The notes below the pieces were generated by a model that saw only the letters and a list, made by a program, of their open reading frames with translations, had not been told where the DNA came from and ran no database searches. Positions 7,202-15,497 of a stretch of DNA of 64,000 nt are shown piece after piece. The stretch's first letter is position 1. Every line of letters begins with the position of its first letter. Source of the stretch: Amycolatopsis sp. WAC 01376 (GTDB lineage: Bacteria; Actinomycetota; Actinomycetes; Mycobacteriales; Pseudonocardiaceae); assembly GCF_003947415.1 (NCBI RefSeq), contig NZ_QHKL01000009.1, forward strand, positions 310,001-374,000. The letters run 5' to 3'. The position numbers were made by a program, and so were the translations under genes.

Positions 7202-8611
7202 ATGAAACAGCGCGGATCCATCCTGTCCGTTTTCACCCTCACCCTCGCCGTGGTCCTCGGCGCCGCCCTGCTCACCGGCATCGGCGGCGAAACCACCGAA
7301 GCCGGGAGCGACGCGGAGTTCACCGGCGCCGGCCGGGTCGTCATCCGTCACGCCTCGATGGTGCTCACGATGGACCCGAGTCTCGGCGAAGGACCGCTCG
7401 GCGCCCTCGCTGACGCCGATGTCGTGCTGGAGGGCACGAAGATCAAAGAGGTCGGCAAAGACCTCGACGCGGGTTCCGCGAAGGTCGTCGACGGCCGCGG
7501 CAAGATCGTGCTGCCCGGGTTCGTCGACCTGCACAACCACCTGTGGCAGTCGCTCATCCGAGGCTGCGCGGCCGACAAGGAACTCATCGGCTGGCTCGGC
7601 AAATGCGTCATCCCGTTGTACCGCGCCCCGGTGACCGACGCGGACGCGTACGCGGGCACGAAACTCGCCGCGGCAGACGTCGTCTCGACCGGCATCACCA
7701 CGGTCACCGACTGGTCGCACGCGTTCAACATCGACTTCGCCAAGGGTGGTCTCCGCGCGCTCGGCGAGTCGAAACTGTGGTTTCTCTACTCTTAGAATCT
7801 TGCGCTGCAGAACGAGATCCGCCGCGTGAAGCGCGAGGTCATCGATCCGAATCCGTTGGCGCGCTTGCAGATCGGCACGCATCCGTCCACCGGGAACTTC
7901 CCGAGCGTCGACGCTTCGGAGAAGCTCGCGCGTGAACTCGGCGTTTCGCTGAACGTGCACCTGCTCGAATCGAAGGCCGACCTGACCGCGGGGCAGATGG
8001 ACGCGCTCCGGCGGGCGAACGCGCTGCACCCCGGGCTGGTGGCGAACCACGTCATCCAGACCACCGACGCCGACCTCGACGAACTCGCGGCCGCGGGGGT
8101 CGGCGTCGCGCACAACCCGCTGTCGAACATGCGGCTCGCGTCGGGGGTGATCCGGCTGCCGGAGATGAAGAAGCGGTCGATGAAGGTCGGGCTCGGCCTC
8201 GACGGCGGCACCAACGACACGAGCGACATGTTCAACGTGATGCGCGCGGCCGTCGGCCTCCAGCGGGCGACCAGGACGGATCCGGCGGTCTACCCGACGA
8301 CGGCGGACGTTCTGCGCATGGCGACGCTCGGCGGCGCGGAAGCGCTGGGGATGGACAAGGAGATCGGGTCGTTGACGCCGGGCAAGCGGGCGGATCTCCA
8401 GCTGGTCGACGCCCAGGCGGTCAACTTCGCGCCGAAGGTGGACTGGGTGAATCAGCTGGTCTTCAACACCCAGCCCGCGAACGTCTCGTGGGTGTTCGTC
8501 GACGGCCGCGCCCTCAAACGCGAAGGACGCGTTGTCGGGATCGACACCGCGAAGGTCGTCGCCGACGCCCAGCTTGCCGCCGACCGCCTGAAGAAGCTCC
8601 TGCCCCAGTGA
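7202..8611 (+). pseudogene. Secreted amidohydrolase interrupted by in-frame TAG
   Basis: One 470-codon frame encoding a metal-dependent amidohydrolase (cytosine deaminase/chlorohydrolase-like), split by TAG at 7793-7795 after KLWFLYS. Both halves are in the same frame and both look functional. The first has a signal peptide (MKQRGSILSVFTLTLAVVLG) and the metal motif LHNH (about residue 110). The second has VNHVIQTTDADLDELA-type His motifs, HNPLSNMRLASG, the catalytic Asp region LDGGTNDTSD, and the family C-terminus LTPGKRADL. A typical family protein has the length of the joined frame. I call a nonsense mutation; readthrough, a sequence error or a small local deletion cannot be excluded. Confidence 0.8.
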
Positions 8612-8620
8612 CCCACGCAA

Positions 8621-8674
8621 TTCGTCCTCTGAATGCGGTAGTTGCACGCGCAAGGACCGCATTCAGAGGACGAA
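8621..8674. repeat. Palindrome, class D (reverse orientation)
   Basis: 19-bp perfect arms (8621-8639 and 8656-8674, word CCTCTGAATGC) around the 16-base loop AGTTGCACGCGCAAGG. That loop is the reverse complement of the loop in the other class D copies, apart from one base in some of them. The loop itself folds (TTGC/GCAA). Weaker pairing extends to 8611-8682. It fills the convergent junction between the amidohydrolase and TetR. Confidence 0.9.
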
Positions 8675-8681
8675 ACGCGGG

Positions 8682-9305
8682 TCAGTGCTGCAGCGGGAAG
8701 CCACCACCGATGCCTCGCCAGGCGAGGTTGGCGGTGAGGGCGACGGCCTCTTCCTTGCTCATCGACTTGTGGTGCGCCAGCCAGAACCGCGCGCTGACCT
8801 GCGAGAGACCCACGAGGCCGACCGCGAGCAGCCGTGCCTTGTCCTCGTCGAGGCCCGCGTCGGCGGTGATGGTCTCGGTGATCGCGTCGACGCTGGCCGA
8901 CGTCGCCCGGTCCACCGCCTCCTGCACGGCGGGCTCGCCGCGAAGGTCGGACTCGAAGACCATCCGGAACGCGCCCGCGTCGTTGTCGACGAAGTCGAAG
9001 AACGCGCCGACGGTCGCCGGCACGCGCTGCTTGTTGTCCGTCGTGGAGTCGAGCGCGTCCTTGACCCGCCGCACCAGTTCGTCGACGTGGCTCTCCAGCA
9101 GCGCGATGTAGAGGTCGAGCTTGCCGGGGAAGTGCTGGTAGAGGACCGGCTTGCTGACTCCGGCCTCTTCGGCGATCTCGTCCATCGCGGCGGCGTGGTA
9201 ACCGTTCGCGGCGAACACCCGCTGAGCGGCGGCCAGCAGCTGGGCGCGGCGTTCCGTTCTGGGCAGGCGGACGCCTCGTGCCTGCAGTCGCGCCATTTCT
9301 GTCAT
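8682..9305 (-). CDS. TetR family transcriptional regulator
   Basis: A 207-residue TetR repressor with HTH MDEIAEEAGVSKPVLYQHFPGKLDLYIAL at about residues 36-64 and a typical C-terminal domain (FFDFVDNDAGAFRMVFESDLRG). The ATG at 9305 has GGAGG five bases upstream, so the longer upstream frame is not used. It lies divergent from an alpha/beta hydrolase gene. By position it corresponds to the TetR gene between DUF3107 and DUF3152 in mycobacteria. Confidence 0.88.
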   Translation of the reverse strand: MTEMARLQARGVRLPRTERRAQLLAAAQRVFAANGYHAAAMDEIAEEAGVSKPVLYQHFPGKLDLYIALLESHVDELVRRVKDALDSTTDNKQRVPATVGAFFDFVDNDAGAFRMVFESDLRGEPAVQEAVDRATSASVDAITETITADAGLDEDKARLLAVGLVGLSQVSARFWLAHHKSMSKEEAVALTANLAWRGIGGGFPLQH

Positions 9306-9432
9306 CGTTCCTCCAGTTCGAGGCACTCGTCTCCGCCGCGAACGCATCCGCCGTGTTCGAGGCAATCCTTACCGCCGAGAACTCATCAGCGCAGTCGAGC
9401 GGGCTCCGCCGGGCGGGGTCACCGCCGCGTGA

Positions 9433-9450
9433 AGTGATCTCGAGATTACT
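9433..9450. promoter_or_regulatory. Candidate operator AGTGATCTCGAGATTACT
   Basis: An 18-bp quasi-palindrome (perfect core ATCTCGAGAT, one mismatched pair) in the 189-bp gap between the divergent TetR and hydrolase genes, 45 bases before the hydrolase GTG. It is the best candidate for the TetR binding site. Confidence 0.5.
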
Positions 9451-9494
9451 CGCCGGTACAGCCGGACCGCCAAGGGTCGGGCATCCTTGGTGCT

Positions 9495-10484
9495 GTGTCT
9501 TCTCCAGTTTCCCGTGCCGCCGGGGGCCGCCCGCCGTTGACCCACGTACCGCTGTCGCGCAGGTCGTTGCCGTCGCTGGACCCCGCGCCGCCGCCGTGGC
9601 CCGGGGAAACAATAGGTGTCGGCGGGGTGAAATTGCACATCCGCCGTACCCCGGGCGGTCCCGAGACGGCCGTCTACGTCCACGGGCTCGGCGGCTCGTC
9701 CACGAATTGGACCGATCTCGCCGCCCTGTTGGCGCCCCAAGCGGCAGGTACTTCGGTCGATCTGCCGGGGTTCGGCTACTCGGAGCCGCCCGACGCTTTC
9801 GACTTCAGCCTCGACGCGCACGCCGAGATCGTCGCGAGCCACATCAAGAGCCTCGACGCCGGGCCGGTGCACCTGTTCGGCAACTCGATGGGGGGAGCGG
9901 TCGCGCTGCTCGTCGCGGCCCGGCATCCGGAACTGGTGAAGACGCTGACGCTGATCTCGCCGGCGATGCCGGATCTCCGGCCCAGCATGAAGCGGCTGTC
10001 CGATCCGCGGATGGCGTTCGCGTATCTGCCGCTGATCGGCCCGCGGGTGCGCCGTCAGCTGGCCGCGCTCGGCCCGCGCGAACGCGCCATGCAGGTCATC
10101 AAGCTGTGCTTCGCCGACCCGGGCCGCTTCGCCGAAAGCAGGCTGGACGAGCTCGAGGAGGAGCACAGCGCTCGCGCCGCCTTCGCCTGGGCCGCCCCCG
10201 CGCTCGCTCGCAGCACGTTCGGCATCTTCCGGACGTGGTCCGCGCGCGGTCCCGCGTCGTTGTGGGCCGTCGCGCCGAACGTCGCCGCGCCGACACTCGT
10301 CGTCTGGGGGCAGCACGACCGGGTGATCTCCGTCCGGCGCGCGGAGCGCACCGCTCGGCTACTTCCGCACGCCCGGTTGCTCGTTCTCCCCCGAACCGGC
10401 CACGTGGCGCAGATGGAACGCCCGAATGTCGTAGCGCGGGCCGTTTTGGGCATGTGGGAATCGGTCGAATCGGGCACCTGGTAG
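9495..10484 (+). CDS. Alpha/beta hydrolase (LipV-like position)
   Basis: A 329-residue alpha/beta hydrolase with oxyanion loop VHGLGGSSTNW, nucleophile elbow GNSMGG (about residue 127), catalytic Asp in VWGQHDRV and His in TGHVAQME. A proline-rich leader of about 35 residues precedes the domain; it is not a signal peptide. Mycobacteria carry the lipase lipV in the same neighbourhood. The elbow Asn-Ser-Met is a common variant. Substrate unknown. Confidence 0.85.
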   Translation: MSSPVSRAAGGRPPLTHVPLSRRSLPSLDPAPPPWPGETIGVGGVKLHIRRTPGGPETAVYVHGLGGSSTNWTDLAALLAPQAAGTSVDLPGFGYSEPPDAFDFSLDAHAEIVASHIKSLDAGPVHLFGNSMGGAVALLVAARHPELVKTLTLISPAMPDLRPSMKRLSDPRMAFAYLPLIGPRVRRQLAALGPRERAMQVIKLCFADPGRFAESRLDELEEEHSARAAFAWAAPALARSTFGIFRTWSARGPASLWAVAPNVAAPTLVVWGQHDRVISVRRAERTARLLPHARLLVLPRTGHVAQMERPNVVARAVLGMWESVESGTW

Positions 10485-10565
10485 CCCATTCGGGTGGGCA
10501 GGACACGCCGCGCGAAGCGCCGGTCGCTCACAACATCACAGTTCGGTTATGGCACCCTGGTTCCC

Positions 10566-11741
10566 GTGGACCGGGTTAAGCAAGGCGCGCAGGGCGAAGG
10601 ACGGCGGTCTCAGTACTCCGCCTCCGGTCGCCGTCCGCCGCGTACCCAGCCTCGGACCTCCGACGCGCCGCCCACCGGCCAGTACCGGCCGACACCGCCG
10701 CCGTCGCAGCGGCTCGACGAGGACCGCTACCGCCCCGGCGGCCGCCGGACCAGCGCCCAGCCGCTCAGCGCGTCGTGGAAGCCGCACGAGCCGGGTGCCG
10801 CCAAGTCCAAGACGCGCAAGCGCAAGGGCGGCGTCGGCCACTTCGCCAAGACCTACGGCTGGCGGGTGTACGCGCTGCCGATCCTCGTGGTCATCACCGC
10901 GCTGGTCGTGTTCAACACCGCCACCGGCCCGCCCGAGCCGATCGCCACGGACGGGACGAGCGTCGCTTCGGGCGATGGAGCCGACGGTTCCGCCGGCAAC
11001 GGCGGCGAGCCGGGCGCGGGTGTCGACGGGGGCGGCGACGTCCTCCCGGAGAACCCGGCCAAACCGGTCGATCTCAAGATCCCGACCGCGGACCTGCCCA
11101 AGGGCGACCCTTTCACCGAGTCCGGCCAGGGCACCTATCACGTGGTGCCTGGCAAGGGGGAGAAGGTCGGGACGGGACAGCTGTTCACGTACACCGTCGA
11201 GGTCGAGGACGGGATCGATCCGGTCAGCTATGGCGGTGACGACAGCTTCGCCGTGATGGTGGAGGGCACGCTGTCCAATGCCAAGAGCTGGACGTGGGAC
11301 GGCAAGAAGGCGCTCCAGCGGGTCGACGCGAGCTACCCGAACCCCAGCTTCCGGGTGAGTCTCACCACACCGAACACGACGCATCGCGCGGACGTCTGCA
11401 TGTTCCAGATCACCTACGAGACCTCGTGCTACCGGTCGAGTTTCGACAAGCGCGTGGTGATCAACCTCGCCCGCTGGGTGCGCGGAGCGATGGCGTTCGA
11501 GAGCGACATGGTCGGGTATCGCCAGTACGCGATCAACCACGAGGTCGGGCATGCCCTTGGCGGAAAGCACGTGGGCTGCAAGGAGAACGGCGGGATCGCG
11601 CCGGTGATGATGCAGCAGACGTTCGGTGTCTCCAACGACTTCGTCGCGCAGCTGAACAATCTTCCCGGCGGTGACCGCGGCAAGGTGCCCGCGGACGGCA
11701 AGGTCTGCAAACCCGGCTCCTGGCCGAACCAGACACCCTAG
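10566..11741 (+). CDS. DUF3152 membrane-anchored metalloprotease-like protein
   Basis: A 391-residue protein: a basic, proline-rich cytoplasmic part (1-95), one membrane segment (YALPILVVITALVVF, about 105-120), a Gly/Asp-rich linker and an extracellular DUF3152 domain. The domain carries the zinc-protease motif NHEVGHALGGKH (about residue 325), an HExxHxxGxxH site of the metzincin type. Its substrate is unknown. I chose the GTG at 10566 (MDRVKQGAQG), because the 24 codons upstream look like noncoding sequence. Next to MoeZ, as in mycobacteria. Confidence 0.85.
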   Translation: MDRVKQGAQGEGRRSQYSASGRRPPRTQPRTSDAPPTGQYRPTPPPSQRLDEDRYRPGGRRTSAQPLSASWKPHEPGAAKSKTRKRKGGVGHFAKTYGWRVYALPILVVITALVVFNTATGPPEPIATDGTSVASGDGADGSAGNGGEPGAGVDGGGDVLPENPAKPVDLKIPTADLPKGDPFTESGQGTYHVVPGKGEKVGTGQLFTYTVEVEDGIDPVSYGGDDSFAVMVEGTLSNAKSWTWDGKKALQRVDASYPNPSFRVSLTTPNTTHRADVCMFQITYETSCYRSSFDKRVVINLARWVRGAMAFESDMVGYRQYAINHEVGHALGGKHVGCKENGGIAPVMMQQTFGVSNDFVAQLNNLPGGDRGKVPADGKVCKPGSWPNQTP

Positions 11742-11785
11742 TCCCGCCATCCCATCTGCTGGAATTTCCCAGGATCTGAAACAGG

Positions 11786-11811
11786 GGAAGTCGTTTCCGC
11801 CTGTCGGTGTT
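11786..11811 (+). promoter_or_regulatory. SigR/SigH-type promoter of moeZ
   Basis: GGAAG (11786-11790), an 18-base spacer, then GTT (11809-11811). This matches the thiol-stress sigma factor consensus GGAAT-N18-GTT with one change. It lies 46 bases before the moeZ start. I recall the mycobacterial moeB1/moeZ gene being assigned to the SigH regulon, which agrees. Confidence 0.6.
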
Positions 11812-11857
11812 GTAGATACTGGGATGCGACCGCGATCCACGCGAGATGGAGGACCCG

Positions 11858-13036
11858 ATGTCAGGCACGCTGCCGCCGCTCGTTGAGCCGGCCGCCGAGC
11901 TCACCAAGGAAGAGGTGGCCCGGTACAGCCGTCACCTGATCATCCCGGACGTCGGGATGACCGGGCAGAAGCGGCTGAAGAACGCCAAGGTGCTGGTCAT
12001 CGGTGCCGGCGGCCTCGGCAGCCCGGCGCTGCTGTACCTGGCCGCGGCCGGGGTCGGCACGCTCGGCATCGTCGACTTCGACGAGGTCGACGAATCGAAT
12101 CTGCACCGCCAGGTCATCCACGGCCAGTCCGACATCGGCAAGCTCAAGGCGGCGTCCGCGCAGGAGTCGATCGCCGAGATCAACCCGTTCGTCAAGGTGC
12201 ACCTGCACACCGACCGGCTCGAGTCGTCCAACGCGCTGGAGCTGTTCGAGCAGTACGACCTGATCCTCGACGGCACCGACAACTTCGCGACGCGCTACCT
12301 GGTCAACGACGCCGCCGTGCTCACCGGCAAGCCCTACGTGTGGGGCTCGATCTACCGGTTCGAGGGGCAGGCGAGCGTGTTCTGGGAGGACGCGCCGAAC
12401 GGCAAGGGCCTCAACTACCGCGACCTCTACCCCGAGCCGCCGCCGCCCGGGATGGTGCCGTCGTGCGCCGAGGGCGGGGTGCTGGGCGTGCTGTGCGCGT
12501 CGATCGGCTCGATCATGGTGAACGAGGCGATCAAGCTGATCACCGGCATCGGTGAGCCGCTGCTGGGCAGGCTCGTCAGCTACGACGCGCTCGAGATGAA
12601 GTACCGCGAGGTCAAGATCCGCAAGGATCCGGAGACTCCGAAGATCACCGAGCTCATCGACTACGAAGCCTTCTGTGGCGTTGTGTCCGACGAAGCAGCT
12701 TCGGCCGCTTCGGGGCACACGATCACTCCGGCGGAGCTCAAGGCCAAGTTCGACAACGGCGACAACTTCGCCCTCATCGACGTCCGCGAGCCGCACGAGT
12801 ACGAGATCGTGAACATCAAGGGCGCGACGCTCATCCCGAAGGACAAGATCCTCTCGGGCGAGGCGCTGTCGGAACTGCCGCAGGACAAGCCGATCGTGCT
12901 GCACTGCAAGTCGGGCGCGCGTTCGGCGGAGGCGCTCGCGGCGCTGCACCAGGCCGGGTTCAAGGACGCGACCCACCTCGGTGGCGGCGTGCTGGCCTGG
13001 GCGCGGCAGATCGACCAGAGCCTGCCGACTTACTGA
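11858..13036 (+). CDS. moeZ: MoeZ: adenylyltransferase/sulfurtransferase
   Basis: A 392-residue two-domain protein. The N-terminal E1-like domain has the ATP loop GAGGLGSPAL (about residue 50) and activates the C-terminus of ThiS/MoaD/CysO-type sulfur carriers by adenylation. The region PSCAEGGVLGVLC replaces the zinc Cys pairs of E. coli MoeB. The C-terminal rhodanese domain (from about 290) has the persulfide Cys in HCKSGARS. Together they make thiocarboxylated carriers for molybdopterin, cysteine or thiamine synthesis. The ATG has GGAGGA six bases upstream. Molybdopterin is needed by the nitrate reductase encoded downstream. Confidence 0.95.
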   Translation: MSGTLPPLVEPAAELTKEEVARYSRHLIIPDVGMTGQKRLKNAKVLVIGAGGLGSPALLYLAAAGVGTLGIVDFDEVDESNLHRQVIHGQSDIGKLKAASAQESIAEINPFVKVHLHTDRLESSNALELFEQYDLILDGTDNFATRYLVNDAAVLTGKPYVWGSIYRFEGQASVFWEDAPNGKGLNYRDLYPEPPPPGMVPSCAEGGVLGVLCASIGSIMVNEAIKLITGIGEPLLGRLVSYDALEMKYREVKIRKDPETPKITELIDYEAFCGVVSDEAASAASGHTITPAELKAKFDNGDNFALIDVREPHEYEIVNIKGATLIPKDKILSGEALSELPQDKPIVLHCKSGARSAEALAALHQAGFKDATHLGGGVLAWARQIDQSLPTY

Positions 13037-13067
13037 GGGTTCTGGCTGGGCCTGGGGTGCGGGTGAT

Positions 13068-13243
13068 AGCAAAGGTCCCTTGCTCTCTTTGGTCCGGCGA
13101 GCGCACCCTCTTGCCGCTCATGCAATGAAAGGCTCTTTCCTTGCAAAATTTGCAAGGAAAGAGCCTTTCATTGCACGGCGGCCTTCAGGGACCGGCGGCC
13201 CCGCGCGCCCCTGGCCGCAAGGCGATAGCAAAGGTCCCTTGCT
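13068..13243. repeat. Composite A-C-A palindrome cluster
   Basis: Two class A units in the same orientation (AGCAAAGGTCCCTTGCT, 13068-13084 and 13227-13243) flank a class C palindrome (27-bp perfect arms 13121-13147 and 13149-13175, one-base loop). It differs from the 6291-6498 cluster in that the A units are direct rather than inverted, and no B element is inside. It lies in the 572-bp gene-free junction between convergent moeZ and a membrane-protein gene. Confidence 0.85.
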
Positions 13244-13315
13244 CTCTTCTTGGCGATGCCGTGAAGGCCCCTCAGGGTCAGGGGCCCGATTTCTGGCCGC
13301 CGGCGGGGCTTCAGT

Positions 13316-13495
13316 GTCCACAAGGGACACCGCCGGGCGATTGAGTGTCTGATTGATGCCACTATGTACGTTTCTGTGCGAGGTCGTGAGTGGCAATGAG
13401 GGTTAGAACAACAAAAATCACTCACGACCCCCTTGTGGAACCGTGCAAGTCGCCCAAATCGGGCACGCTTGTCTTGTAAAGTGTCCCTTGTGGAC
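13316..13495. repeat. Long-range inverted pair around a class G palindrome
   Basis: GTCCACAAGGGACAC (13316-13330) is exactly complementary to GTGTCCCTTGTGGAC (13481-13495). Between them lies a class G element with 11-bp arms GGTCGTGAGTG (13382-13392) and CACTCACGACC (13419-13429). No coding frame is convincing here. The rest of the junction (13496-13584) shows nothing I recognise. Confidence 0.7.
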
Positions 13496-13584
13496 AGTCG
13501 AGCCGGGTGAGGCTCCTGTCGGGTCCACCACGACACGTTCGCCTTGTCCCGCTATGGCGGCGGAGCGACTTTGCCGGGCCCTGA

Positions 13585-13615
13585 CCCTGAAGGTAGTGAA
13601 GGAGGCCTTCACGGA
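13585..13615. repeat. Truncated class B element (right half only)
   Basis: ACCCTGAAGGTAGTGAAGG continuing through GAGGCCTTCACGG repeats the right half of 6401-6451 almost exactly; no left arm exists upstream. It reaches into the 3' end of the following minus-strand gene, and its TTCACGG supplies that gene's TGA stop. Confidence 0.75.
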
Positions 13616-14556
13616 CCGGACCTGCCCGCGACGAAGATCGCCCGCACGAAGGTCGCGAACCCCGCGACGACGTCCTTCCGGTTCCCATGGGGCGACCTCG
13701 GCACGGCGGCGATGATCTCGGCGTCGGTCAGCGGGTGGGTCTTCGCGGCCAGGTCGCGCAGTTCCTCGGGTTTCCAGTTGTGGTTGCCCGCGACGTGCAC
13801 CGAAAGCGCGCCGCGCCGCTGGATGAACTCGATCCGGTCCGCGTTCCGCCGGAGGAACTCGCCGTCGCCGACTTGGGCGCACGTCGCGTTCGAGAGGCGC
13901 CAGCCGGTCTTTGCCGACGTCTCGCAGCTGTCGACGGCGTCGGTCGCGAAGGTCCAGACGGGCGAGATCCACAGTTGGGGCGCGTATTCGACGATCAGCG
14001 CTCCGGAGTCTTCGGTCGTTTTGGTCGGGAGCCGCCGGGGACCGAGGTCGGCCGCGAGGGTGCGATCGCGCGGAACACCGGTCACGGCCAGCCGCCGGGT
14101 GGCGGTGTCTTCGGGCAGGGCCGCGGGAACGGCGATCCCGCCCGCGATCAGCGCGACCAGGAGGATCCCGGCGACGGCCCGGATCCGGAGGTCGTACGCG
14201 AACAGCCCCGCGACGAGCAGCACCGGCAACCCGAGGAACGGCACCGCGAACCAGGGATCGAACGCCTCCGCCACCTCCATCACGAAGATCGCGCCGAAAA
14301 CGCCCGCAATCCCGGTCGCGAAGGCCCACGCCAACCGGGGCCAGGGTTTCGCGACGGCAGGAAAGGCTTCCGGCGCGGCGAACCCGACGAGGTAGACCAC
14401 GCCGATCGACACGAGCGGCACCGGCAACGCGAGCCAGGGAGCGTGCAGGAACGCGGCGAGCGGGAGCAGCAGGCCCACGGTGACCGCGCCCAGGGTGCCG
14501 AGCAGCCACAGTGAGCCGAGTGCGAGGGCGGTGCGCTGCGCCGTTCGGGGGATCAC
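13609..14556 (-). CDS. Conserved hypothetical multi-pass membrane protein
   Basis: 315 residues: about five hydrophobic segments in the first 165 residues, then a soluble region (about 170-315) with two Cys (DSCETS, NATCAQ) that could form an extracytoplasmic disulfide. I do not recognise the family. The GTG start at 14556 opens MIPRTAQRTALALGS. The last codons and stop lie inside a repeat fragment, so the native C-terminus may have been altered. It diverges from the TIGR02569 gene across a palindromic operator candidate. Confidence 0.7.
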   Translation of the reverse strand: MIPRTAQRTALALGSLWLLGTLGAVTVGLLLPLAAFLHAPWLALPVPLVSIGVVYLVGFAAPEAFPAVAKPWPRLAWAFATGIAGVFGAIFVMEVAEAFDPWFAVPFLGLPVLLVAGLFAYDLRIRAVAGILLVALIAGGIAVPAALPEDTATRRLAVTGVPRDRTLAADLGPRRLPTKTTEDSGALIVEYAPQLWISPVWTFATDAVDSCETSAKTGWRLSNATCAQVGDGEFLRRNADRIEFIQRRGALSVHVAGNHNWKPEELRDLAAKTHPLTDAEIIAAVPRSPHGNRKDVVAGFATFVRAIFVAGRSGP

Positions 14557-14590
14557 GGTCGAAGAATGGCAGGTCAGAAGCGATCCTGTC

Positions 14591-14608
14591 TTGAGTATCG
14601 CTACTCAA
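14591..14608. promoter_or_regulatory. Candidate operator TTGAGTA-N4-TACTCAA
   Basis: A perfect 7-bp inverted repeat with a TCGC spacer in the 105-bp gap between divergent genes. It is clearly more AT-rich than its surroundings. No regulator gene is adjacent, so the binding protein would be encoded elsewhere. Confidence 0.5.
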
Positions 14609-14661
14609 TACCAGCGCGTCTTCTCGTTCGTGGCGCGGAAGACGGGGTAACGTCCCGAGCC

Positions 14662-15459
14662 GTGCGTGCCACCCTTGAAAGCCCTCCGGAACACGTCTGT
14701 TCGGCGTTCGGCGGACGTACCGGTGACGCGGAACCGCTGCCCGGCACCACCGCCTGGCGCTACAACGATCTCGTGCTCAAGCCCGTCGTGGACAAGTCGC
14801 GGACGCTGTGGACGGCGCGGGCGCTGGAGGCCATCGACGAGCCGGGGTTGCGGGTCGCGAAGCCCGTTCGGTCCAGCGACGGCCGGTGGGTGGTCGGCGG
14901 CTGGTCGGCGAACCGGTTCGTGTCCGGTACGGCCGAGCACCGCTACGACGAGGTCGTGCACGCGGCGGTCAAACTGCATCGGGCGACGGCCGGGTTGCCG
15001 CGGCCGGATTTCCTGGGGCGGCGCACCGATCTCGAGGCGCTGGCCGACAAACTCGCCTGGGGCGAGGCGGACATGCCGCTCGACGAGAACAAGGGCGGCC
15101 GCTGGTTCGAGGTACTGGCGGGCTCCCGAAGACCGGTCAAACTGCCGGACCAGGTCGTGCACGGGGAGCTTCTCGCGGGCGTGCTGTTCGACGGCGACGC
15201 GGCCCCCGGCATCGTCGATTTCGTGCCGTACTACCGGCCCGGTGAATGGGGTGCCGCGATCGTCGCGGTCGACGCGCTGGCCTGGGGCGGCGCCACCATC
15301 GATCTTCTCGAACGCTGGGCGCATCTGCCCGAATGGCCCCAGCTTCTCTTGCGGGCGATCCTTTTCCGTCTCGCCGCCAACGCCCTCGACCCGCGGTCGA
15401 CGCGAGCGGCGCACGACGGGCTCCGCGCCGCCGCCCGCGACGTCAGCGCCGTGTTGTAG
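14662..15459 (+). CDS. TIGR02569 family kinase/phosphotransferase-like protein
   Basis: A 265-residue actinobacterial protein of the TIGR02569 family, Rv3205c-like by content and position next to moeZ. It looks like a reduced aminoglycoside-phosphotransferase fold: an N-terminal lobe with WRYNDLVLKPVVD, and the catalytic-loop equivalent VHGELLAGVLFDGDAAPGIVDF (about residues 174-195), where HGE replaces the usual HGD. That change casts doubt on kinase activity. I chose the GTG at 14662 because upstream codons are not protein-like. Function unknown. Confidence 0.8.
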   Translation: MRATLESPPEHVCSAFGGRTGDAEPLPGTTAWRYNDLVLKPVVDKSRTLWTARALEAIDEPGLRVAKPVRSSDGRWVVGGWSANRFVSGTAEHRYDEVVHAAVKLHRATAGLPRPDFLGRRTDLEALADKLAWGEADMPLDENKGGRWFEVLAGSRRPVKLPDQVVHGELLAGVLFDGDAAPGIVDFVPYYRPGEWGAAIVAVDALAWGGATIDLLERWAHLPEWPQLLLRAILFRLAANALDPRSTRAAHDGLRAAARDVSAVL

Positions 15460-15494
15460 GTCCGTGAAGGCCCCGGACCAGGGCCTTCACGGAC
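15460..15494. terminator. Class B hairpin between convergent genes
   Basis: 14-bp perfect arms GTCCGTGAAGGCCC (15460-15473) and its complement (15481-15494) with loop CGGACCA. It starts immediately after the TIGR02569 stop and ends 3 bases before the ABC permease stop, filling the 38-bp junction. It is the smallest class B element. Confidence 0.8.
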
Positions 15495-15497
15495 GGA

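Noticed and set aside
7826-8611. A separate functional gene starting at GTG 7826
   Set aside because: It begins in the middle of an amidohydrolase fold, has no ribosome site and continues the upstream frame, so a broken single gene is more likely.
10494-10565. Upstream extension of the DUF3152 protein
   Set aside because: The 24 extra residues have noncoding composition and overlap the probable promoter region; the GTG at 10566 gives the natural start.
11742-11857. Molybdenum-cofactor riboswitch before moeZ
   Set aside because: The leader after the proposed promoter is only about 40 bases and shows no complex fold.
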